Shown here in pieces: positions 24,110-31,700 of a stretch of 34,062 nt of DNA. How positions within the stretch are numbered: the stretch's first letter is position 1; each line of letters opens with the position of its first letter. The DNA is from UBA1381 sp964399965 (GTDB taxonomy: Bacteria; Bacillota; Clostridia; UBA1381). The stretch is from assembly GCA_964399965.1 (NCBI GenBank), contig CAYNRX010000025.1, positions 1 through 34,062 on the forward strand. Reading direction: 5' to 3'. The notes beneath the pieces are model-generated. The model saw only the letters and a program-made list of their open reading frames with translations, was not told the origin of the DNA and did no database searches. A program made the position numbers and the translations under genes.

Positions 24110-25561
24110 TTATGAAAACGAAACCATTGCCCGTACCCCGTCCTCTGTATTTTCAATCGTGCAGGAAGCGTGGTGTTTTTCGAGTATCATTCGTACAAGA
24201 TACAGTCCCAATCCGCTTCCGCCGGTACTTCGGTTTCGGGAGTATTCATCCCTATAAAAGGCTTCAAAAAGATGGGGGAGCGCGTCATCCTGAATATGCA
24301 CACCGGTATTTTCTATAGTAAAGGCAGGTTTGTCCTGTCTGATGCCGCACCATACTCGAATCTCAGCTCCATCAGGAGAGTAGAGGATTGCGTTGGAAAG
24401 AAGATTTCCGATCGCTTTGCCAAGCAAAGACGCATCACCGGTCACGGTAATCTCCGGTTCCAGCTGTATCGCAAGCCGCTGCCCGCGCTGCTCTATCAAC
24501 TCCTTCACAAAATCAAGCTGTCTTTCTATGAGTGCTGATAGCTCGAGCGATTCCTGCTTAACAGTCGCCGCGCCGGTTTCCATCCGGGAAATAGAGAGCA
24601 TTTCCTGTATCAAATGCTCCATACGTCCTGTGACCTGAAGCGAGCGGAGCAAATATTTATCCCGGTCTTGGTATACGTCGATTCCTTCAAGCATTCCGGA
24701 CAGCTGTCCTTTTAGGATTGTGACCGGCGTTTTCAGCTCATGCGATGCGGCCGAGAAAAATGCGCGCAGAGCGTGATTTGCAGCTTCAAGTTCCTCAAGC
24801 GCGGCAGACAGCCGCTGTGACATCTGATCCAAGCTGCGTCCCAATGTGCCGATCTCATCGCGGCGCTGTTCATTGCATTTCCAATTAAAATCGAGCTCCG
24901 ACATCTTCTTTGCAATACCGCTGAGACGGACGATCGGACGGGTAATATATCTGGAGTAGATAAAAGCGCACAGCAATGAGAGTACAAGCAGCACAAGCAG
25001 CAGCCAAGGCGCCATCTGGATCAGTGCCCGAACCGCAAGATTTTCTTCCTCAAGATGCGGCGTCACATAAAGCGAGTATCTCTCAGACCGGTCGGCAAAG
25101 GTTACATCAGCAATGATCGAGTATTGCTGCATTGTTGTAACGGTCGTTGTATTTCCGGTACCCTCCGCTACCGAAACACCCAATGATGAGGAAACACTGC
25201 CGTCCTCACCGGATCCGTCTGTTGAGACTTTAATATTGTCGTCCTTGTACTTTGACTGCATAGAAAGTTCAGAGCCCGTGTCGGCAATTTCTCCGTCTGC
25301 ATTCAGCAGCATGACGTCCGCTCGGGAAGAGCGTATAAAGTCGTCCAAAACGGGACCACAGTCTTCAAATTTGATTTCTTTCAGTCGCTCCGTGAGAGCG
25401 TCCGTCTGCTGCTGCAGGTCGCTGTTGACCACCGAGGTGTACATACTCGGAGTGGCAAACGCGATCAGCGCAAAGGTAACGGCGCCGGCACAGAGCAGGA
25501 TGAAAGACGTTATCAAAAAAATACGGATACTGAGACTTTCACTCAGTTTCTTTCGCAGCAC
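24110..25561 (-). CDS. Sensor histidine kinase with HAMP domain (VanS-like)
   Basis: The kinase of about 483 residues has TM1 near residues 12-32, an extracytoplasmic sensor of about 130 residues, TM2 near 160-185, a HAMP linker, HisKA with phosphoacceptor near His274 (SAASHELKTP) and an HATPase domain with N-box NLLSNAILY and G2 GGSGLGLYL. There is no ATG near the start; GTG 25561 with AAGGGGTG about ten bases upstream is chosen, while GTG 25573 is an alternative. It overlaps the response regulator gene by about 23 bases. Confidence 0.9.
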   Translation of the reverse strand: MLRKKLSESLSIRIFLITSFILLCAGAVTFALIAFATPSMYTSVVNSDLQQQTDALTERLKEIKFEDCGPVLDDFIRSSRADVMLLNADGEIADTGSELSMQSKYKDDNIKVSTDGSGEDGSVSSSLGVSVAEGTGNTTTVTTMQQYSIIADVTFADRSERYSLYVTPHLEEENLAVRALIQMAPWLLLVLLVLSLLCAFIYSRYITRPIVRLSGIAKKMSELDFNWKCNEQRRDEIGTLGRSLDQMSQRLSAALEELEAANHALRAFFSAASHELKTPVTILKGQLSGMLEGIDVYQDRDKYLLRSLQVTGRMEHLIQEMLSISRMETGAATVKQESLELSALIERQLDFVKELIEQRGQRLAIQLEPEITVTGDASLLGKAIGNLLSNAILYSPDGAEIRVWCGIRQDKPAFTIENTGVHIQDDALPHLFEAFYRDEYSRNRSTGGSGLGLYLVRMILEKHHASCTIENTEDGVRAMVSFS

Positions 25562-26207
25562 GATAACCCACACCCCTTACTGTTTCGATATAGTCCCGCC
25601 CCAGCTTATGGCGGAGGTTTTTGATATGGCTGTCCACCACGCGCTCGTCTCCGAAAAAGTCGTAACCCCACAGCTTGGAGAGCAGCATTTCTCTGGAAAA
25701 CACACGTCCGGGCGCAGACAGGAACGTATGCAAAAGCTCAAATTCCTTTGCGGTCAGTTCCAGCAGCTGCCCGTCCAAAAAAGCTTCCCTTGTGTCCGGG
25801 TCTATCAGCAGATCACGGTAGCGCAGACGGTTATCCTCATTTGTCCCTGCGGTTCTTTTTAAGATCACGCGGATCTTTTCCAAAAGGACGGGCATGGAGA
25901 AGGGTTTCGTGACATAGTCGTCCACATCGAGTCCAAAGCCGCGCAGCTGCTGCTCTTCACCGTCTAATGCAGTGAGCATCAGGATAGGAACTTGCGACTG
26001 ACCGCGGATCATTTCACATACACCGAACCCATCGATCTTTGGAATCATGATATCAAGCAAAACAAGGTCGAATGGCCGAGACTGAAAGAGTGTCAGCGCC
26101 GCCACGCCGTCGCCCGCAACAGAAGGCGCATACCCGGCATTCCGCAGATAGGCGCAAAGCAGCTCCTGAATATCCGGTTCGTCCTCTACTATTAAAATAT
26201 TCTTCAT
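25539..26207 (-). CDS. OmpR/VanR-type response regulator
   Basis: The 222-residue regulator has a receiver domain with E8-D9-E10, phosphoacceptor D52 in LVLLDIMIPKIDG, T in LMLTAL and lysine in YVTKPF. A winged-helix domain follows with RVVDSHIKNLRHKLG and the ending VRGVGYR. ATG 26207 is preceded by AGGTGA; the earlier TTG is less likely. It is cotranscribed with its kinase and followed by the MerR and peptidase-ABC genes on the same strand, so that transporter is a plausible target. Confidence 0.93.
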   Translation of the reverse strand: MKNILIVEDEPDIQELLCAYLRNAGYAPSVAGDGVAALTLFQSRPFDLVLLDIMIPKIDGFGVCEMIRGQSQVPILMLTALDGEEQQLRGFGLDVDDYVTKPFSMPVLLEKIRVILKRTAGTNEDNRLRYRDLLIDPDTREAFLDGQLLELTAKEFELLHTFLSAPGRVFSREMLLSKLWGYDFFGDERVVDSHIKNLRHKLGRDYIETVRGVGYRAAKETE

Positions 26208-26224
26208 AAACAATCACCTATTAG

Positions 26225-26269
26225 ATTATATCACGGAATTATGAATTTACGATGGAGAAATTATAAATT
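26225..26269 (-). promoter_or_regulatory. Promoter of the VanR/VanS-type pair with 22-bp direct repeats
   Basis: TATAAT (26230-26225, minus strand) has TGA before it (extended -10) but no good -35 box. Upstream are two near-identical repeats, AATTCATAATT (26247-26237) and AATTTATAATT (26269-26259), 22 bp apart. Tandem repeats two helical turns apart in place of a -35 box fit activation by an OmpR-type regulator, probably the adjacent one. Confidence 0.65.
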
Positions 26270-26325
26270 GTGAAATATTTTTATAGCCAATATTTGCAGA
26301 TTCTTTTTTTGTAACGTGTGTCTTG

Positions 26326-26712
26326 TCATAATCCAATAAGCTTTGCCACTACATCGGCATCATTTATGTATGGGTCCTTCCAATACCTTGAGTCGTATGA
26401 ATTGCTTGCGTTATCTCCCAGTACATAATAACAGTTGTCCGGTACGGTATGCATATGCCCGGAGATTGATATGGTATCACCCTGAGACGCAGCAATGCGC
26501 TTGACCAGCAGACTGTCGCCTCTGCGGAAAATGATAATATCCCCGTTTTTTAGTTCGCCGTGCCAACGTAATCCTAAAATGACACTGCCAGCTTTTAGTG
26601 TCGGTTCCATAGACGAACTGGGTACATAACCGATGAAGAAGATCATCCGGAAGATAATTGTCATCAGAACCAGACACAAGACCGGTATAATGATAATATA
26701 ACGCTTCTTCAT
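26326..26712 (-). CDS. lepB: Compact type I signal peptidase
   Basis: The 128-residue protein has one N-terminal membrane anchor (about residues 6-29), nucleophile Ser34 in PSSSMEPTL, general-base Lys71 in LLVKRIAA and the C-terminal box LGDNASNSYDSRYW. It cleaves signal peptides on the outer face of the membrane. At 128 residues it is shorter than usual bacterial enzymes (about 170-320), so it may be specialised. It overlaps the sigma-factor gene by four bases (ATGA) and is the last gene of the DUF3268 operon, next to a giant secreted protein that is a reasonable substrate. No clear terminator follows it before 26214. Confidence 0.92.
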   Translation of the reverse strand: MKKRYIIIIPVLCLVLMTIIFRMIFFIGYVPSSSMEPTLKAGSVILGLRWHGELKNGDIIIFRRGDSLLVKRIAASQGDTISISGHMHTVPDNCYYVLGDNASNSYDSRYWKDPYINDADVVAKLIGL

Positions 26713-27257
26713 ATAATGGCTCCAGACAGCCGGTATGCCTGTATTTCGGGACGGCTTTTCAAAAACTTACGAGCTTTGGATGCCCATGATGTTACTAAAT
26801 TAGGCGCAGCATGCATGTGCGCACCAATCTCACTGCTGCTGTATCCCTGGCTCATCCAGATAAGAACGTCTATGCCTTTTGCTTCTGAAGGCCAGGCATA
26901 AGCTTTTAGCTTTTTCAGTGTGGTATAAAGCTCTTTTAACTCCACATTTTCAAATGCGGTATTCTCGGGTGAGAAGAGATGATAGTCTTCGGGAAGCTCT
27001 TCACACTGTATTTTTTTCGTCTCACTTATTAGGGCATCGCAGATCTCGTTCCATATCAGCCGATATGCATATGTAGAAAAACATCCGCCTTTGTCGGTCG
27101 CGGCGGCCTTGCAAAGACCAACACATCCAATCTGGTAAAGATCCTCATAGGAATAAAATCCGGAACTATTGAGACTATGAACCTTATCCTTTATGACTTT
27201 ACCCACCAAGCCCATATTATCTTTCACTTTTTGTTGTATTTCGGGATTTACTTTCAT
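26709..27257 (-). CDS. Sigma-70 family RNA polymerase sigma factor-like protein
   Basis: The 182-residue protein has a region 2 pattern (YSYEDLYQIGCVGLCKAAATD, then FSTYAYRLIWNEI), where the sigma 2.2-2.4 helices meet core RNA polymerase and the -10 element. The C-terminal helix-turn-helix (GYSSSEIGAHMHAAPNLVTSWASKARKFL by positions 138-166) is region 4-like but atypical. No anti-sigma gene is adjacent. It overlaps both neighbours by four bases. A minor or alternative sigma factor for nearby surface genes is possible but is inference. Confidence 0.8.
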   Translation of the reverse strand: MKVNPEIQQKVKDNMGLVGKVIKDKVHSLNSSGFYSYEDLYQIGCVGLCKAAATDKGGCFSTYAYRLIWNEICDALISETKKIQCEELPEDYHLFSPENTAFENVELKELYTTLKKLKAYAWPSEAKGIDVLIWMSQGYSSSEIGAHMHAAPNLVTSWASKARKFLKSRPEIQAYRLSGAII

Positions 27258-27724
27258 GATGCAAACGCCTCCTTTCCCGAACCTTTCAATCTTTTGAGTT
27301 TCTTATGCTTCTGAAAATGTTCCACAGCTTTTTGACTTTCTTCAATCACGAGTTTACAGTAATATTCACCAAGATAGCCAATATGAGCCTGGGACAGCGG
27401 CGCTGATATAAGGTTTGCCAGCCAAAGGTACTCTTCTTGTTTTGTCATCATCCCACTGCGATAAAGCTGGTCAAAATAATGATGTGCCGTATTTCTTAAA
27501 TTCCGTAGTTCATGATTGGCCATTGTCCCTACTGGAATTCTCGTACCTGCATGTGTTCTGACATAAGCATCACACTCAGGATAGTTTGAACACACATAAA
27601 GCATGGTTCCACGGCTGTTATCACGGTAAATTCCTTCCGCGCTCCTATAGATCACGGTGCTCCCACAATATGGGCAGCGCATTGCTCGGTCTTTCATTCC
27701 CTTTCTTTTTTTCTTCTTTTTCAT
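27254..27724 (-). CDS. DUF3268-type zinc-finger protein
   Basis: The 156-residue protein starts with a very basic stretch (MKKKKKRKGMKDR) and then a four-cysteine zinc ribbon, CPYCGS near residues 17-22 and CSNYPEC near 45-51, as in topoisomerase C-terminal fingers and DUF3268. The rest is helical with basic ends (HKKLKRLKG). It is first in an operon with the sigma factor and signal peptidase, overlapping by ATGA. AAAGGAGG lies somewhat far (about 12 bases) from the ATG. The leader upstream sits where the published DUF3268 RNA motif is found. A nucleic-acid-binding role is likely. Confidence 0.85.
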   Translation of the reverse strand: MKKKKKRKGMKDRAMRCPYCGSTVIYRSAEGIYRDNSRGTMLYVCSNYPECDAYVRTHAGTRIPVGTMANHELRNLRNTAHHYFDQLYRSGMMTKQEEYLWLANLISAPLSQAHIGYLGEYYCKLVIEESQKAVEHFQKHKKLKRLKGSGKEAFAS

Positions 27725-27751
27725 AGCGTAAAAACACCTCCTTTAAGTAAC

Positions 27752-27855
27752 AAAAAAAGCCGGAAGTCTGCAAAAAAACAAAGCAGAATCAAGCGCTGAA
27801 ATATTGGTGTCTCATTCAGCATCGACTCTGCATGTAATTAAGCAGCCTTCCGGCT
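27752..27855 (-). terminator. Attenuator-like terminator at the end of the leader
   Basis: On the minus strand AGCCGGAAG-G-CTGC (27855-27842) pairs with GCAG-A-CTTCCGGCT (27771-27758), a 14-bp stem with one mismatch, followed by seven T (27758-27752) shortly before the ribosome binding site at 27735-27744. The 5' arm can instead fold on itself as CAGCC-GGAA-GGCTG. The two folds exclude each other, the layout of a transcription attenuator. Confidence 0.7.
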
Positions 27856-27994
27856 GGTAATATTCAATTTTGGCCTGCACCATTGTGGATTGCTCAGTGC
27901 GCTAAATCCGTAACGGTTCCCTCTCCCGCGGGGAAAGGTCTAACACCGTGAATTCATTCGATGTACCGAAAGCCTGGGCGCAAGCCCTTGCCAC
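27752..27994 (-). ncRNA. Structured leader RNA upstream of the DUF3268 operon (DUF3268-motif-like)
   Basis: About 270 bases separate the expected transcription start (near 27994) from the DUF3268 ATG, with no open frame. The leader has several stems: GGGCTTGCGCCC near 27980, CCCCGCGGGAGAGGGG-like pairing near 27920-27935, CAGCC-GGAA-GGCTG (GNRA loop) at 27843-27856, and a long hairpin with GCAGA/TCTGC and GCTGAA/TTCAGC (27782-27833). It ends in a terminator stem. Location directly before a DUF3268 gene matches a published candidate riboregulator of that name; the match is by context and structure, not by a covariance search. Confidence 0.65.
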
Positions 27995-28000
27995 ATGATT

Positions 28001-28029
28001 AGTATAGCAGAATGCAATCCTAATGTCAA
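28001..28029 (-). promoter_or_regulatory. Consensus promoter of the DUF3268-sigma-signal peptidase operon
   Basis: TTGACA (28029-28024), a 17-bp spacer and TATACT (28006-28001) form a near-perfect sigma-A promoter reading into the structured leader. The operon is therefore transcribed by the housekeeping polymerase and controlled afterwards, probably by the leader. Confidence 0.88.
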
Positions 28030-28113
28030 GCCTTATAGTAATATTTTTAATAATATAATTAAAATTTATTACATTTAGCTATATTTGAAGTTTTTAAATG
28101 AGTCTGACAGCGA

Positions 28114-28671
28114 TTATTCGTCATCTTCACCATCATATTCATCATCGTCATTTTCGTTAGGCCTACGTTTGCCCAAAACATACAATGTAATCAGGGTGCC
28201 AACAGATAACACAATGCCGCCTCCAAATAAAACAATATGAAATACCGGGATGCCGGCAATAGTGTTTTCTGTTTCTGTACTGACTTCATTGTTTGATGAT
28301 GTGGTTATATCAACTTGATCTCCCTGTGTGGCAAGGGCCTGCATCTGAATCAATACTGGTTCCGGGATCGGAATATCCGATTGCAGACACGATAAGATGT
28401 ACTGCTTGCTGCCTCCGATTTCAAGACGCAGAACGCCGTCGTTACCAACATAGACGGGGCTCGGATAAACTCCCGCGTCAGTACGGAATACAAACCCGAC
28501 CCCGGCCCATGCTGTGCCGAGCTGAATCTCTAATTCAGAAGCTTCAAGAACCTGTAATTCGTCTCCGTCAGTTCCCTGAGATACCGCCTGTGCAGGTATT
28601 GTAAACATGCTGATTGCAAAGAATAGGCATAGGAATAACGGAATAATCCGAGTTTTAAAATTTGTTTTCAT
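28114..28671 (-). CDS. Secreted protein with C-terminal membrane anchor, unknown function
   Basis: The 185-residue protein has a signal peptide (cleavage expected after AQA near residue 29), an outer domain of about 110 residues, and a C-terminal helix (VFHIVLFGGGIVLSVGTLITLYVL, about residues 143-166). A positive stop LGKRR is followed by a very acidic tail ending DDDEYDGEDDE, which should lie in the cytoplasm. No sortase motif or enzymatic site is seen. AGGAGG precedes the ATG. It follows the giant surface protein by 56 bases, with a terminator hairpin between. It may be an accessory to that protein. Confidence 0.82.
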   Translation of the reverse strand: MKTNFKTRIIPLFLCLFFAISMFTIPAQAVSQGTDGDELQVLEASELEIQLGTAWAGVGFVFRTDAGVYPSPVYVGNDGVLRLEIGGSKQYILSCLQSDIPIPEPVLIQMQALATQGDQVDITTSSNNEVSTETENTIAGIPVFHIVLFGGGIVLSVGTLITLYVLGKRRPNENDDDEYDGEDDE

Positions 28672-28684
28672 TGTTTCCTCCTGT

Positions 28685-28714
28685 TAAAAATATAGAGGGA
28701 GCTTGCGCTCCCTC
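28685..28714 (-). terminator. Terminator after the giant surface-protein gene
   Basis: GAGGGAGC (28714-28707 on the minus strand) and GCTCCCTC (28702-28695) form an 8-bp stem with a four-base loop, followed by TATATTTTTAA. It lies 12 bases after the surface-protein stop and just ahead of the ribosome binding site of the next gene, so it limits readthrough into that gene. Confidence 0.8.
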
Positions 28715-28726
28715 CAGACAGATTTA

Positions 28727-31700
28727 TTATTTTACCCAAGTTTCCTCTTCAGAATCGACAATCGCCATATGATCGTTTGCTGACTCCATTATATCGTAAT
28801 ATCCCCAATGTACATTGCTCTTAAGGTCGGTGAATTTATTAAGCGCAGCCAGGTTATCATTGATAAATTCCTTGTCCGGTGTCCGTCCTGTTGCACGGTT
28901 AACCACAGTCACGACCTCGGCGCGGGTGATGTTTACATCCGGCTTAAAGCTACCGTCTGCATATCCGTTGAGCCATTTTTCGTTGGTAGCGTATGCAATG
29001 TCGTCGTAAGCCCAGTGGCTGTTGTTTAAGTCGTTGTACTTGATGCTGATTGCACTGCTGCCAAGTTCATAGAATAGATCGTAGCAGCGTACAGCCATGG
29101 CAACAAACTCTGCTCTTGTGACAGACGCATTTGGTCTGAAAGTACCGTCCTCATACCCTTTGATGACATCATACTTTGCAAGATAACCTACATATGCGGC
29201 AAACCAATCGTTTTGTGATACATCAGAAAAGCCTGCATTCCCGCTGATGGATTCACCTTTTGCTTCGGAAATCAGTCGTGCGAAAATGGTTGCAGCCTCG
29301 GCACGGGTCATATCTCCGTCCGGTCTGAAGGTTCCATCTTCATAGCCTACAATATATGCTTTATGTTCCTGAGCGGGTAAAATGACAATACCGTTATTAT
29401 CTGTTGTACCCGTAATTTCATTGCCATCTCTGTCTTTTAGAACAACAGTATAGTCCGCTTTGGCTTTGCCGTTTCTATCGGTTACAGTGATTGTATACCA
29501 ATTATCATCATCTAAAGATTTACCTGTGGGCAAAGTCAGTGTTACTTTATCTGTTCCAGTGGATTTGGAAACGGAAACAGACTTGCCGTCTTTATCGGTG
29601 ACTTTGACGTTGACGGAATTATAGCTGCTGCTCCAGCCGCCGCCACCGCCTCCGCCGGAAGATGAACCACCGCCGCCGGTTCCGCCTCCGCCTGTGGATT
29701 TCACAGGCAATGTTACTTTACCCTGCGAATTAGTTGTACCGCTCTTTGATGTGGATTTATCCTTAACAGTTACCGAAACGCCTTGAACAGGCTCACCGTC
29801 TTTATCAAGCACCGTTACGGTTGTCTGGTTGGAGGTCGTCAAAGTATGTGTATCCGGAAGGGTTACAGTAATTTTTCCGTCCTCGATTTTGACAAGTGCA
29901 TTTGCAATATTTCCATCATTATTGGTAACAGTTACAGTATAGGAAGTTTCAGTATCTCCTGTATCCGGCTCACCGTCGCCGTCTGTATCTTCACCGGGTT
30001 TATCTTCTGTAATATCCCCGTTGCCATCGTCGCCGGTTACATCTTCACTCAGCGGAGGTACGGTCACTTTGCCGTTTTTATCTGTTACACCGCTGGCTGA
30101 TACAGGACGTTCCGGTTCTGATGGTTCCGGAGAAGTTTCCGTATTTTCGTCTCCTTCTGACTGATCCGGTGCTCCTGTAGCATCCGGCTCAACAGTAGCT
30201 TCTGGCGCTTGGGTTGCTTCCGGTTCTTCTGACGGTGCGGGGCTTTCTTCTGGTCCGCTTACATCAGGTGTTTCTTCCGGCTGCTCTGTCTGCTCAGCAG
30301 TTTCGGTTATAATGACCGGCATACCGGAAACAGGCGTGTTATCCGCCTTATTCAATACGGTAACTGTTACACGGTTTGTATGATCATCAACCGCAATACC
30401 AGCTGGAAGCTGTACGGATATGTTTTCGATCTCCGTTATATTGCCACTTGCGTCAGGCTGGCTCTGGGTAGTGCTGAGTGTTACGAATGCCTTTTCGATT
30501 GCACCCGTCTCATTGACAACCGTTACAATATATCCGTCTACTTCACAATATCCGTTAACGTCTGTATAATCAATATTGGTGGGAGGTACGGTTGCCTGAC
30601 CGTTTTCATTTGTCAAATTTGTCTCGCTTTTTTCCGTACTGTCAGTGAATGTTACACTCATATCCTTTACAGGCTTATTCTCGCTGTCAGTAACAGTTGC
30701 TGTAATCCTGTTTTCGATATCAATCAGTACATCTTCCGGCAGCTTCACATTGAGCTTGCCATCAGCTATTGTGATAAAAGCGTTCTCTATCGGTTTTGTT
30801 TCGTCTGTTATTAGAACATTGTAGCCGTTTACAACGCCTTTCCCGTCGCTGTCTGTATAATCCTCTGTAACAGGCGGAACGATAACTCTTCCGAATTCAT
30901 CGGTTATGCCTGTGTAAGATGATTCTGCCAGATCCGTCACAGTAACAGTCTTTCCTGCAATCGGATTGCCGACAGAATCCAGCACCGTTACCGTAATGCG
31001 GTTGGCGTGAGTGATTGTTTTGCCCTCCGGAAGTGTAACCGAAATGCTTTCATCCTCATTATAAACCACGTAAGCGTTTGGGATCACACCGAGTTCATCA
31101 TTGACAATCACATTGATCTGCTCTACATTGACCTTACCATCCTCGTCGGTATAGCCGTCGCTCGCTGTAGGAAGAGTAAGTTTACCGTAGATGTCGGTGA
31201 CACCTTTTTCTATAAAGTCTGCGTCTCCTAAAGCAATTATGGTGACGCCTTTCTGTGCATTACCATTCTGATCGGTAACGGTAACAATAACCGGATTTTC
31301 CCTTGTAGGCTTTACGCCATCAGCGAGGTCAACAACAAGATTGTTGCTTTCACCAATATAGATATCACAGTTTGGAATTATAACATTGGTCTTGTCTGTT
31401 ACGGTAACTACATACGTCTTTTTCTCATCGCCGTCTTCTGTTCCAACAGTACCATTATCATCACCTGTTGAACTCTGATTGTTCGGAACGATCAGCTGAC
31501 CGTTTTCATCAGTAGCACCCGTGGCAGCATTGTTGTTCTTGTCATAGATAAATATCTGTAAACCCGCTGCTGGTTCCTGTGTGTCAGTATGGAATGCCGT
31601 GATCGTCGTTCTGTCCTCATAATCGAGCAAACGTCCGTCTGGCAGTTTGATTGTTACATTGTCTTCAACATCAATGGTGATTTCCGAATCAAATACAGGT

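Noticed and set aside
25113..25862. 249-codon plus-strand open frame
   Set aside because: It lies opposite the kinase and response regulator genes, whose motifs are intact on the minus strand.
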